Positions 13,588 through 26,018 of a stretch of DNA of 64,000 bases are shown in pieces. The notes under the pieces are model-generated. The model was not told where the DNA came from. It did no database searches and was given only the letters and a program-made list of their open reading frames with translations. Where the stretch lies: the NCBI GenBank assembly GCA_964058845.1, contig CAXKVR010000180.1, positions 23,439-87,438 of the forward strand, read 5' to 3'. The position numbers were made by a program, and so were the translations under genes. Within the stretch, counting starts at the first letter, position 1, and each line of letters opens with the position of its first letter. The stretch comes from Carex sylvatica (taxonomy: Eukaryota; Streptophyta; Magnoliopsida; Poales; Cyperaceae).

Positions 13588-13796
13588 GAGTCGGAGCAGG
13601 TCCGATGCCCATTGGACCTACTTTGGTTCGATGGGTGTTGTGACCATCCATTTGCATCAAGATTCTTGCACTCTGTATTAAAAGCCGTGCGATTTTTTAT
13701 TAATTTTCGTGTGCACAGATTAATACTGATCGTACGGTTATAGAGCCCATCGAAATTAAAAGTAGGTCCAATGGGCATCGGACCTACTCCTATCTC
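13588..13796. mobile_element. Foldback MITE, Mutator-type, with 10-bp target duplication
   Basis: The arms GAGTCGGAGCAGGTCC and GGACCTACTCC form a long hairpin that also includes GATGCCCATTGGACCTAC and its complement. It is flanked on both sides by AAATTCAACG (13578-13587 and 13797-13806). A 9-10 bp duplication is the hallmark of Mutator-like elements. The ends resemble the element at 36391-36592. Confidence 0.85.
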
Positions 13797-15035
13797 AAAT
13801 TCAACGGGTGCGATGATTTATAATATTGGCTCGAGGAACCGAGTAAAATAAAGAACGGAGCTTTGTCCTTTGTCCAAAGTTAAAGCGGAGAATAAGCATT
13901 ATTGACTTAACAGTGAACGCTCCACTGGCACCGACAATTCTGAGAAGTTATCGTGATCCCAACGGAGCTAAGCTACCCTATGCATGTGACTGAATTAACA
14001 CGCACTCTGATGAAAAAACTCTATTGAAAAGTTCGTGCAATTATATTCCAGATTTTCAATCAAATAATATAATTAAAAAAATTCCAGATGGGTACCTGCC
14101 GAATTCAGATCCAGTGCAATACCTGACCGCGTAGAATGATATTTGAGTTGTATGTCATTAATAATCAGGGCCAATAAAAATAATCAAGCCCTGATTACTT
14201 TATACTAAATTAATTTGCATAAATAATCAGGGCCTTTCAATTAATGACATGCAAATAGTCACTTTAAGCTTTTTTGTTCATCAAATTGGGTCATTATGAT
14301 TGGTTGTATAGACGTTTTTGTGTTGGGTTCTGGTTTTGTTTTCAGTTTTATTTGGACACTTTTGATCTGTTAAGAGTCCCCATCGTCTTTATTAACCGCA
14401 TTAACTCAAAAGAGCATTTTTGAGTTAACGTATATCGGCCGTTTGATTTTAAACGGATCTAATCCGACCACATTCTATAATTCATAGATTTTTTAATATT
14501 AATGTGAATCTAATTTTTATGAATTTTAAAGCGTATCAGACGATTCAGATACGAATTCGTTAAATAATTGATTCTGGGTTCGGGTTAGGTTTCAGCGAAT
14601 CAGAACTCAAGTTGTTTGGTTCGAGTCATGTTAGGTTAGAGTCTACATAGATTCAAGTCAGAGAAAAACTAAAATAAGTGTTTGAAAATTGACATACCAA
14701 ATATTACTGAAAATTACCAGCACAGTATTATTTTGCTCCAAAAATTTAAAGCCCAATGTACATTAAAATTGTTTGCTTTCATTTTATTTATTTTCTTTTC
14801 AATTACTGGGCTTCGCCTACTAACAAATATAATATTGTAAAGGTTTATCTTTCATTCCTTCAAACTTATTTTTATTACATCAAACTTAAAAAAAAAGAAC
14901 TATTTTTTTCGAAGTTTTATCTTTTATTACGCGCTTCATTTTGATATAATTATTAGTTTCAAAATGCTCATGTCGTATATATTTTGTGAAAATGAGTTCA
15001 AAATTCAAAATGTTTTATAGGTGCTACATTCACTA
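13797..15035. other. AT-rich intergenic DNA
   Basis: No gene is supported. Near 14155-14245 there is a short segment with two copies of AATCAGGGCC and an inverted GTCATTAAT, possibly a worn small element. Confidence 0.5.
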
Positions 15036-15256
15036 GGGTGCGTTTAGATGAATCAAGGAATAGCTCGAAATAGCAGCTATTCTTGGGTTCAGAAGAATCA
15101 CTAATCCAACATTTCATAAGAATAGCGAACTAGCAGCTAACCCGAGCTATTTCTTTAGCGTTTTTTTTTCACCCAAACGTATTGTGTTGAGAATAGCTCG
15201 CCAGAAATAGCAGCTATTCCTGAATTAGCGCTATTCCTGTATCACCCAAACGTATC
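15036..15256. mobile_element. MITE, possibly Tourist-like
   Basis: The ends are GGGTGCGTTTAGATGA on the left and TCACCCAAACGTATC on the right, an imperfect inverted repeat. The inner part carries several copies of AATAGC and AGCAGCTATTC in both orientations. CTA flanks both ends, which would fit a 3-bp PIF/Harbinger duplication, but so short a match is weak evidence. Confidence 0.6.
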
Positions 15257-15863
15257 CTATATGTTTAACTTTTCGAATTTATTTGAATAATATATAGCAT
15301 TTCCATCTTTAGAAGTAGAAAAAGGTTTTCTTATACTTTTATATTAGTTAAATAGTGCTGCAAAAAAGTTTGATAAATATTATTTTATAGCAATACACAG
15401 ATACGGGAAAAAAGTTTGATGTGTGCATTGTACCTTAATTTCTTACTGAATTTTAAATTTTCAAAGGTGAAAACATTTTATTTTATTGGATTAGACGATA
15501 AAAGTCAATTCAAGCATATATTTTATTTTATTTAGATTCGTATAACTGATAGTAACAAAACAAGTTACAACATCGTAGTAATATTTTCAGATTAATATAA
15601 ATTTATTGTACATAAAAATTGTAGGTTCCTAGACGTTTAATTTTAACAAAATGGTTTAAGCATTAAATGTTTGTATGATTAATTCATTTTTATGCCCATA
15701 TGATGTATATTTTTGTTTTCTTTTATTAAACAACAAGAGGGTTTCTAACTATCATTCGAGGCAAGTCATTCAGTGATCGCCCAGATACCAGCGTGAATAT
15801 TGATGCGTTCAGTATAATTCCACACAATTTTAATGTGTAAAAAAAATCATAATAAGATTTAAA

Positions 15864-16738
15864 GAGTGAGGCTATGGTAATATGCATATTACATAAAGGC
15901 TCGTGCTATGAACTTATATCTTAATTTTTAAAATTCAAACAGTAGATCTAAACTGTTTAATATGCATTTTATATAAAAATGTACTTGCATATATATCAAA
16001 TTTTATGAGTAGAACTAGGGTGTTCCTAAGTTCACCAAGTATTCTTGTGAACTCAACTCTAAAATCATTTGGATTGTCTTCAAACAACGAATCCAAACTG
16101 TTGAAATTCTTCTACTTTACGAGTGATGCGTTTATATGTGAAAATTTCAAAATTTCGAATTAATTTTGTATAGAGTCAAGTGATCAAAATTAGAAAGTTT
16201 ATAAATTAATTTTAATGCATTTATTTTTTGGACATCTTTTGATCACTTGACTCTATACAAAATTAATTCAAAATTTTAAATTTTTTGTATGTAGACACAT
16301 CACTCGTAAGGTAGAAGAATTTTAACGGTTTGTATTGTCGTTTGAAACAAATTCGATAGGTTTTAGAGTTGAGTTCATAATAGAGCTTGGTAAACTTAAT
16401 TAGGAACACCTAAGTTCTACTTCAGATTTTATATTTTTTTAAAACATTTTTACTATTTTTTAAATAGATACAAAATTATCTGATTTGAAAATTTTAGACA
16501 ATTCAATGGTAGCGACTAGCGACTTTCTACCCGTTTAAAAGAATAGTTAATTTTTTTAATAAAATATAAAATTTAATCTACAAATACATTTTAATACAAA
16601 TACTATGTTTAATAATTAAAATTAACTGTTTAAATTTTAAAAACACACAACATTCATCTTTTTGAACTTTAAAAACAAACATATAAATTCGTAGCAAGGG
16701 CTGATCGGCGTTGCATGCATATTACCATAGCATCACTC
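15864..16738. mobile_element. Foldback MITE interrupted by a second MITE
   Basis: The ends GAGTGAGGCTATGGTAATAT and its near-perfect complement ATTACCATAGCATCACTC enclose 875 bp. Of this, 16007-16423 plus one copy of its target duplication is a later insertion, so the original element was about 450 bp. The interior carries the marks of a family seen elsewhere in the window (56615-56999, 23779-24188): GATCTAAACTG near a TAGATA motif and mirrored halves. The target duplication of the outer element is not clear. Confidence 0.75.
16007..16423. mobile_element. Mutator-type foldback MITE nested in another MITE
   Basis: It begins GAGTAGAACTAGGGTGTTCC and ends GGAACACCTAAGTTCTACTTC read along the plus strand, with mirrored halves throughout. 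Target duplications are AAATTTTAT (15998-16006) and AGATTTTAT (16424-16432), 9 bp with one mismatch. It belongs to the same family as the elements at 31786-32200 and 41644-42074. Confidence 0.85.
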
Positions 16739-17579
16739 AATTCAAATTGGTACGAGATACAACATTCATCTTTTCGAACGCATTAATTTTTTTTTTTTTT
16801 TACAATATTAACTCTTTTAGATACATTAAAAATTTGCGCACGGCATCAAAAATTTCTTGACGATTTCTCTTGATAAAAAAAAACTCTATACAAAATTTTA
16901 ATACATTAAAAAAAATTAAAATGTGCAAAATTATACAAGATTTTTTTTTTGTGATGCATCAAATTCAGAGCACAAAATATACTCCACATTAATATTCGTG
17001 CATACACTACATTTCATTTTTTTTTGTTAATTTGACTGCCCAAACATTAACTCTTATTATTAACTTAAACGAGTATAACTTAGGTGTTCTTAAGCTTATC
17101 AAGTTTATTTGTAAACTTAAATCAATAATTCATCAAATTACTTCAAATAATGTATTCAAACGGTTGAAACCGATTTAGTTTCACTAGTCATGTGCTTACA
17201 TGTCAAATTTATAAATTTATAAATTTTAGCGTTCACGAGTGATGCGTGTATGTGTCCAAATCATTGAAACCGGCCTACTTCACGAGTTATGTGTTTACAC
17301 ATTAAAATATAAAATAAAGCAGTGAAAAATTGATAAAAAATAAACGCACTAAAATTAACTAGATACTAAATTAATTTATAAATTTATAAATTCAACATGT
17401 AAATTATAAATATATTGTGAAGTTTATTGATTTTAATAATTTTGATAAATTATTTAAAATCAATTCAATATTTTTTTAGTAGAGTTTGATAATCTTAAAA
17501 ATACCCTAAATTTTAAATAAAATATTTCAAAATATGCCGACGAATTGGTACAGACGAGGAATACAGTGAAGTTTGGCCT
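16424..17579. other. MITE remnant and AT-rich DNA upstream of the kelch gene
   Basis: From 17071 the sequence GAGTATAACTTAGGTGTTC begins a decayed relative of the 16007 element, running to about 17508 with a poorly preserved right end. The remainder is AT-rich and featureless. The promoter of the kelch gene must lie in or just after this decayed element. Confidence 0.55.
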
Positions 17580-18083
17580 AGTCAAAGAAACACACCGACG
17601 CTACCCCAAAATCCAACTCTCTCCTCCGATCATCACAATAGATCCCATCCACCTTTGCGAAGATTCGAATCGTTTCAAATTCATATCTGTAGTAGTAGTT
17701 AGAAAGAAGAATCGGAGGTGAGTCTCTCAGATTCAATTGTTTTTCTCGCCCAAAACGCATTTAGTCGGTTTGGAAAATCCCCCAATTATCGGATCGGATC
17801 GGATCGTGGGCTGCCGATAGATAGATTCAATTTGAAGGTTAAGTTTAAGTAAGGTAGCAGAAAAGTGATAAGGAGGACTACAGACATTTTGTTCTTAATC
17901 TAACAGTTAAGAGTACATATAATAGTTATCATTAGTCATAGTGTCATACATCCATGCTCTCATCATTGTATTTTAGATTTTATTCAGGTGGAATTTTGCA
18001 TTTTTTTTTCAGCATATAGCAAAGTATTTCATTCTTTGAGACATGTGCCTGACTATTAGATGATTTGATTTCTAGAAACTACA

Positions 18084-21000
18084 ATGGGAGAACAAGAATT
18101 AAGAGGAGATTCAGACATTTTTACCCTTTTGTCTACAATGCCTTACGATCAATGGATTTTAGTTAACCCGTCATCCAGTTTTCGCCCTTCAGCTCGTTAC
18201 AAAGTAAATTTCAAACTTATTAACACTTCTTTCTTGTATTTGCTATTATTTTGGAACAGAACCTGAAAAAAAAATTCGAAGTAGTGAGTTTGGTCCAATA
18301 TTCCTTACAAGAATTTTAATCCTTTTTCTTTTTTATATGTTGAACCAAACAAAAAGTGCAGGCATAAACTGAACCAAGCAAGTCCATATGCCATTTTTGC
18401 ACAGCTTATTTAGCATATTAATCTTTTTTTTATTAATATTGTATTCAATGTTTGGTGCATTTATTTGTTAACTGTTGTAGCATTCAGCAGAAGTTGTAGG
18501 AGATAAGCTATTTGTCATTGGGGGAAGTCGAAATGGCCGTTATCTGTCAGATATTCAGGTTAGGTACTATTCATTAATCAATGTTTGTACTAAAAGAACA
18601 TCATAATATCGGGTATGGCCCCTGAAAAAACTAGTATATATTATGTATTTTAACTAAATTACTGCTTGTTAGTGGTAACATCTTGGGAAATTTGACAGGT
18701 GCTCAATTTCAAAAGCTTCAAATGGTCAACTGTCCAACTCGGCGTGAACCAGAAACATCTTGAATCAGATGACAGTATATCGGGTCAAGTCTTTCCAGCA
18801 TCTGCCGGCCATAGTTTGGTATTTTGCTTATTTTTTATTTCTGAAAAAATTAAAATGATTCTTCAAAAATGATTCTTCAAACTAATTTTACCTTAAAAAG
18901 GTAGCTATCTGCACATGGGTGGTAATATATATTTCCTTTGTATAGGTGAAATGGGAGAATAAGCTGTTGGTTGTTTCTGGCAATTCCAAGATGCTCTCAG
19001 ATACAGTCAGAGGTATGTGCTTTAATGCTGAATAAACAAGTTCTAATGACAAATTCATGTCATGTGGCGATACCAGTATTAGCCTGCTAACAATTGTATA
19101 TGGTACCAGTTTGGTATTGTCTGGATGATTGGATTTCAGTTCATCATTATTTATTTATTTTTTACTTTTCTTGAATTGTTGATCTGAAGAGTTTGAATGG
19201 ATCTAATGAGTACTATATAGTACCAAGTCAGCTGGAGTGGTTGGACTTTAAGTTCTTTTACTTCGTATTTTTCCTTGAATTTATTGCTGTTCAATAGCAT
19301 AATCGAGGAATTATAAAACCTTCAAATTGGCCTGTGCTATGCAAGTCTGATCATGTGTTAGTACATACTGACACTAATACTGATCATACAAAGGTGCCTC
19401 GATCTCATTTAATACTGAATTAATTACCTGTGATACAGTGTACCAGATCGACCTCGAGACATACACGTGCTTTCTTGTCAAGACAGATGGCAAAGCACCG
19501 GTAACTTTTACTTCTTCTTTTTCTAATAGATTGATTTTGAGTTTTGAGTGAAAATGTTGAAAGACATTTGTTTTATTTTCTAATCAAGATATCTAGAGGA
19601 GGTCAATCAGTTACTGTTGTTGGTTCCCGCCTTTGTATGTTTGGCGGAGAAGATAATAAGAGAAGACTATTAAATGATCTCCATATTCTTGACCTAGAGA
19701 CTATGATCTGGGAAGTTGCACAGACAATGTAAGTTTTTAATTCATCTGAGTAGATAATTTTTTAATTCTCTTTAAAACAACAAGTTATTTTGGATATCTT
19801 CCAAGATATATTACACCTGTGGGATATTTGTGTTTCTTCTAGGTATGTATTGTGCAGTGTAAAGAAGAGCTTATATGGTTTATATGAGAGGATGTCCTTA
19901 TTATATAACTTGTGATTGACTGGATATCTTACCGGGCGCATGAAAAATTGAAACTTGAAACAACAACGAAGTCTATCATGGGTTGATTTTAATTTAATTT
20001 GTCTCATTCAGAGGAAATAGAGGGCTCTTTTAGGAGGAATGCAAAACTGTCAGTATTTAGCAGTAGTTCCAATACAAGAAATTTTGGATGTAATCTGGAA
20101 AATATCTGATCACTTTAGTTACTCATTTTTCATTGATAGGGGAAAGGCACCAGAACCTCGGTATGATCATATAGCTACAGTGCATGCTGAGCAGTATCTT
20201 TTAATATTCGGTGGTTCTTCTCAGTCTACTTGTTTCAATGATCTTCACCTGCTTGATCTTCAAACGGTACATGTGATCTCTCTCTCTCCTAGCATACAAG
20301 ATAAGCACATTGTATAGATATTATGTATTGTTTGGTATAGGTTAGCGATTTGTAAATCAGTGCTAATGTAGAAATTGCAATCCGAGGCCTGACTTGAATG
20401 GTACTAATTTAAATTACAAGTGAGCCTCAAATATGCATTAATTAAGTAAAAGTTACTTGTCTTATAACTAGAGTTTATTAATTGAAAAATGACAGATGGA
20501 ATGGTCTCAACCTGAGACTCAAGGAGCATATGTGACCCCAAGAGGAGGCCATGCTGGTACCAGCATTAACGGTCACTGGTACATAGTTGGTGGTGGAGAT
20601 AATAAGAGTGGTAATTGCTTAGCCTCAGTCATTAAACATTCAGCTAAAGTTTTCTTTTCAGAACTAAGAAATTATTTTGATGACATGCAATATATATTTT
20701 CGTTATGACGTATCTTCCATTTATTATGCATTTATTGTATTTCATTATATTGTTCTTACCAATTGTACAGCAAACCACTCTTGTTTTTGCAAAGACATGC
20801 TTGCGCCACCAACTTCCGTTACTATAACCCTCAAACTATATTACTTAATTTTACAATCAGAAATACAATATCCACACCTAATTCCATTTTTATATAACAA
20901 ATTCCAATGTGTTAACTGCATTGCGCGCATCATCATTTTCATAGCTAATTGTGAATTGTAACATAATTATATTCCAGGTGCTACCGAGACAATTGTTTTG

Positions 21001-23082
21001 AATACATCCAAGTTTGTGTGGTCTGTATTGACCACTGTACCTGAAAGACATCCACTTGCTAGTGAGGTTAGTATTGGTAGAAGATTAGAATTTTATCTGG
21101 TTCATACGACTACTTACCTTGGTTTTACTCTTAACAAAGTTTTGCTGTACAGTAAAATAAGGATTACTTCATAAAGTACTTTGATCAACCCAAAAGAAGT
21201 GAAACTTGTGTCCTACCAATACTTCATAAATGGACATGATAGTTCTGTAATGGTATGAGAATTAACTGTTACTGTACTGAAATCTGGGTTGCTAATCTTT
21301 GGTGAAATGCTTTTGGCTGGCCTTGATAAATGTTTGGTTGAGGCATTATAAAATTTACAACAAACATGATAATTTTGCAAATAAAAATGTTCAGGAATTA
21401 TTTAGTCATGAATAAAGGATTGCCAGCAAAAGAAGGGAAGGTCTGCTGAAACTCTTAATTTATTTTCTTTGATTATGATTTCTTGAAGGGGCTTACTCTT
21501 TGCTCTAGTACAACAAATGATGAAAAGCTTATAATTGCATTTGGCGGCTACAATGGAAATTATAACAACGAGGTACCGATATTAACTAAAGTGTAATTTT
21601 TTTTGTGAATGTTTGAATTTAAGGAAAAATGGGCTTGCCATAGTGTTCTTAATTTATAGCTTTAGCAAGAGTTCATCCAATTTACATGACCGTCAGCTTA
21701 TTAAAAAAAAAAATGTATTCATTAAATATTCAAACAGCATGATTATTTGTCATGTGAAAAATGTATTAAATATGGTGTTTGTTAGGTTGTAAGTTATTGC
21801 ACTATAGCTGAAATTTGTGGAGTCTTAAGTGGGTTTTCCTCAAATTTTGCTTTCAATTTATTGTGTTTCCAAGTACTCTCGTTTCATAGAGAATTCGAGG
21901 GAAGAGAGGCCAGCACAGCACCTCTTTTCAAGCTCTTTCCTACTAATGTAATGACTAGGTGTTAAGGATAGCTCATTAAACCACCACATAGTTCAATATT
22001 ATTTACATTTTTCATGAGTCTTAAGGTTCAATGCGCTTAATTTGGCATGTAGTGAGCATTATGCCATCTTACAAGGAAATTGCAAAATGTTTTCTTGTTA
22101 ACTCTGTAACTATGATTCTACAGTTTCTCCTGATACAGTAACTGCTAATTTTAATTAAATAAAATATCTCTGGTCAGATTTTTGTGATGAAACCCAAGCA
22201 AAAGGATATGGTGCAGCCACGCCTGGTGCAGTCTCCCGCAGCAGCAGCAGCAGCTGCTTCTGTTACTGCAGCATATGCAATAGCAGCTGCAAGTGACAAA
22301 AAGACTGTACGGGCTAGTGCCACAGAAAATCCTGAGACAAAGAATGTTCAATCTGAGACCTCCTTTGTAAAGGAGACAGCTTCTCGAACAGACATTCTCA
22401 GAGAAGAGAATACAAGTTTGGTATCCAAATTGGCAGAAATTACAGCTGAAAACTCGAAATTAATGGATAAACTTGACTATGCCAAAAGTTCCCACTCTGA
22501 ATTAACGAAAGTAAGTTTTCCCTCATTTTAAATATTATTCTATCGGTCCTTTATTTTTTTTATGTTTGGACTAATAAAAACCTGTTCTACCTATCCAGAT
22601 TAAGGCCTGGGCCAAATTTTTACTAAACATTCTAGTTGTTTTCTTATCTTGGTTTGTTCATTCAACAATACTGTTATTTCTTTTCTTGCTTTTAACAGGA
22701 GCTTCAGTCGGTACAAAGTCAACTGGAAGCTGAAACTTCAAGATGCACTAAACTCGAGGTTCCGTGATTGTGACCTTGTCTTTGTTCATTTTATACGTGT
22801 TTCTAAATTTCAAGGTCAAAGAAGTTATGAGCAGAGAATCTCATCACTGCATGACAGCAAGGGAAATCAGACCTAACAGTTTTTTTTTTTCCCTTTTCCA
22901 TACTTTTACTTTAGACACAAATTCAAAGTGCGCAAGAAAAATTAAGCACAATTGGCTCACTGGAGAAAGATATAGAAACCCTAAGAAGAGAAATATCCCA
23001 AATAGACGGGAAGGTGCCAACAGCTCAATTGCAGCGATCTGGTGGTGTTTGGAATTGGATGGCTGGATCTCCTCAAGATTGA
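18084..23082 (+). CDS. Kelch-repeat protein with C-terminal coiled coil (ACBP4/5-related, no acyl-CoA-binding domain)
   Basis: Thirteen coding exons: 18084-18203, 18481-18558, 18699-18818, 18946-19012, 19439-19500, 19589-19728, 20140-20266, 20496-20610, 20978-21066, 21489-21572, 22178-22510, 22699-22758 and 22915-23082. All junctions are GT-AG and in phase, giving 520 residues. A leader exon (about 17580-17717) is joined across an intron ending at 18075. Residues about 38-335 hold kelch blades marked by FVIGGSRNG, VVSGNS, MFGGEDN, IFGGSS, IVGGGDN and AFGGYNGNYNNE. An Ala-rich linker and a coiled coil (about 390-500) follow; the end is GVWNWMAGSPQD. Kelch propellers bind protein partners. The closest family is the plant kelch group related to acyl-CoA-binding proteins 4/5, but the N-terminal lipid-binding domain is absent. 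The length matches Arabidopsis-type homologues of about 510 residues. Partners are unknown. Confidence 0.92.
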
Positions 23083-23778
23083 TGGTAAACGATTTGAAAT
23101 CTAATTTGCAGCAAATAATGCAAACATGGTGAGCATCATTATTTGTTCTCCTTTTGATGTCAATTTTATAAATACTTCATATGACATCTGGAGATGTGAT
23201 TATTTCTTTTCAGGTGCGGCAAGCTCTGGATTCGCAGAGGTGAGTTGTTTGTAGCAGTTGATATTGATACAGGAACTGGAAATGCTTTTGATGGAGTACA
23301 TAAACTATAGATGCCAAAGAAACAGAATGCTCAGGAAAACAGCCCTCATTATTTGATTTTTTTTTTTTGTATGTACTTTGAGATAAGTAACGGTGTAACC
23401 TTTTTAAATTACTTCATATGCGACCTTTTGAGTTTTGTAAGGTTATATTTGTTCGAAATATGCTCAAGTTTTTGAAATAGAAACTGTTTAAATTGGATTT
23501 CCATTTACTGTTTCTATAAATGAATGGCTAAAATAAGAAAAGAACAGTAAAAATGACAGAGCGCATTCAACTCCTATATTGGCTCCTTGTTAATGTCTCA
23601 ATCCCAAAAATTAATAGAATACCTTAAAGCTGCTTTTCTATGTAAATACAACAATTGAAGCACTAATTTCAGGTTCTTCAGAACTCAAGGAGGTACAAAA
23701 GAGCACAAAAAATAGAAGAATTTTAGGCGATGGGTCTTCTAATTTGATGAGAGACAATACAAATATATACAAAAATAT
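23083..23778 (+). other. 3' untranslated region of the kelch gene and spacer
   Basis: The sequence after the stop looks transcribed. A possible 3'-untranslated intron runs from GTGAGC near 23129 to TTTTCAG near 23216. Past about 23400 it becomes AT-rich spacer with no features. Confidence 0.45.
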
Positions 23779-24188
23779 GAGCAAGGCTAAGATAATGAGG
23801 GATCCCTCTTAAGATAATTTGCATATTATATTATAAATCAATCTGTGCTATAAATTTATCTCTATTTTCAAAGTTGTTAATCCGAATCATTAAACATGCT
23901 CTTCATATGGAAATGTACATAGTGATCAAATTTTGCATTTTTTAGAAACTTTTTACTATTATTTTAGATAGATAGAAAATCACTCAAGTAATTTTCTATC
24001 TAAAACAATAGTAATAAAATTCAAAAAATAAAAAATGATTTCAAGTATACTTTTATATTATATTAATTGTATTGAAATGACTGTTTAAATTTTGAAAATA
24101 AAAATATAAATTCGTATCCTAAATTTTAAAAAGGAAGATATAAATTTATAGGCTCGTAGCACGGATGCATATTACCATAACCTCACTC
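23779..24188. mobile_element. Foldback MITE between the kelch and bL9c genes
   Basis: The left end is GAGCAAGGCTAAGATAATG; the right end is ATTACCATAACCTCACTC, matching the right end of the element at 15864-16738. Mirrored TAGATAGATAGAAAATCAC and its complement lie in the middle. Flanks CAAAAATAT (23770-23778) and AGAAAATAT (24189-24197) agree at 7 of 9 bases, consistent with an old 9-bp duplication. It ends 240 bp before the bL9c start codon. Confidence 0.7.
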
Positions 24189-24193
24189 AGAAA

Positions 24194-24203
24194 ATATATA
24201 AAA
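24194..24203 (+). promoter_or_regulatory. TATA-like box upstream of bL9c
   Basis: TATATAAAAG lies about 225 bp before the ATG and directly abuts the right end of the MITE at 23779-24188. Distance and sequence fit a core promoter, but plastid ribosomal protein genes are often TATA-less, so this is only a candidate. Confidence 0.35.
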
Positions 24204-24427
24204 GATCACAAAAGCATTCTTCAGTTGGAAACTAATGTGCAAGAGCCCGAGCTCAATAAACGGGCCAGAATACCGCAGCCCGTATCACAAATGCATGTAT
24301 TACACCACATGGATCACCGGCGCATACGTGAAAAAGAGAGAGAGGATAAGATAAGAGGCTCAAAATAGAGCAGAATAAGCGTCCTTTCTGGTCAGCTGCT
24401 GAGCACAGCAGTGAGCACAGTGAAGTA

Positions 24428-26018
24428 ATGGCGACGATATCATCTCTTGCATTGCGCACCCCCTGCTCATGGCTTGGCCAGTTCGTTGGAAACGGAGATG
24501 GACTCGGTCGGATGAATCCGAACCCGATTAATCTTCGTTCCCGGCCCTTGAGGATCGAAGCCAATAAGCGCGTCAAGAAAATCCGTCAGGTTCGTCCATT
24601 CAATCCCTGCTCTCCCTCTTCTTTCTCACTTTTCTTTGTACTAATTTCTGTTGAGTTTTCCTTGTATAAAAATTCAGGTAATTTTGAAGGAGGATATAGG
24701 TGGGGTAGGGAAAATTGGAGAGCAAGTGAAGGTGAGGGCTGGTTTTTTCCGCAATTATCTTCTCCCATATGGCAAAGCTGATCTCATTTCACCTCGCTTG
24801 CTCAAGTACTGTTCCTCCCCTACTTCTGATATCCTTCATTTTTGTATTTTTTTTCATTTTTAAATGAAATTTTGCCATATCCACATTTTGACCATTTGAG
24901 TGATGTATATTAACCTTCTTATATTGGTCAGGGAAATGGAAAGGGAGAAGGAGAGAATAGAAGCTGAGAAAAGGCGGGTGAGTATTTTTTTTTCATTATA
25001 GCTTAATTAAAATTGTAATTTCTTTTCATCTGTCTGAACAATATATACTTTTACAAATGTCGTAAATGCCAAAATTGTAAGAATAATGAGGTGGCGCTAA
25101 GGTTGACCATTTTATACACATCAAAGACTTCCATTTAGTAGTAAATATTCATAAAACCAGTAAAATATATTTTCATATAATGATCTGAACAGGTTAAAGA
25201 AGAAGCAGAACAAGTGGCACTACTACTACAGAGTGGGGGACCATTTAAGGTCAGGCGAAAATCCACACCACAGAAACAAATTGTTGGAAGGTTAGATCTT
25301 CAAAATATATTCTACTTCAATATTACTCAGCACTAAAGTATTTACTCAGCAATTTTCTGTGCAAATTTTAAAGCTGTATTGCCCAGTTCTTATATCGGTA
25401 TCTCTACTCTATTTTGAACCTGTTTGCTTCATAAATCAAATAGTGTTTTGAGGATCAGCAAAATAGTATTAGTATCAAAAGCCCCAATGCAGAGAAGAGC
25501 TTGTTTGTTCTTAAATCTTGCTCTCTCTCTCTAATATTCTAACCGGAATCGTTTTAACTTGGTTTTGTAATTATATCCCCGGCCTTTTATTCTTTATTTA
25601 GTTTTGAGTTAAATAAAGTACATTGAAGTTGAGATCACTGGGCTCCAAAATCACTGTTCTCATCTCTTAAATATCATCTTGAATCTCGAGTAATTTTTGT
25701 AATCTACTTTTTAAAAAATTTCTTCAGTGTAACATCTGGAGATGTAGCTGACATCATAAAGGCTCAACTCAACAGGTACACTTTGAAGGACTGTAAAAAG
25801 ATTTATACAAATTAGAAATTATACTCCTTGTATAGGAGTTGTTTATTTTTGTGGTTTTATTATTGACATAAATATTTTCAACCCTTTTCATTAATAGGGA
25901 TATAGGGCAAAACAATATTATAGTTCCCGAAATCACAGAACTCGGAGATTACATGGCTGAGATTAAACTTCATGAAGATGTCTCAGCTCGAGTTCGATTG
26001 CTCGTTTTGCCTAATTAA
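24428..26018 (+). CDS. RPL9: Plastid large-subunit ribosomal protein bL9c
   Basis: Six exons: 24428-24589, 24678-24805, 24932-24977, 25193-25290, 25728-25775 and 25898-26018. All junctions are GT-AG and in phase, giving 200 residues. Residues 1 to about 45 are Ser/Arg-rich with few acids, a chloroplast transit peptide. The mature part opens [19 protein letters not shown] and carries the bacterial L9 signature as [20 protein letters not shown] followed by YGKA. A charged connecting helix ([15 protein letters not shown]) and the C-terminal domain ([28 protein letters not shown]) follow. Bacterial L9 binds 23S rRNA near the L1 stalk; the plastid homologue does this in the chloroplast ribosome. 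The gene reads in the same direction as the kelch gene, 1.3 kb after its stop. The TAA follows LPN, at the usual family end. Confidence 0.95.

Noticed and set aside
24253..24768. Minus-strand open frames over the bL9c start
   Set aside because: They are antisense shadows of bL9c exon 1 and its leader.
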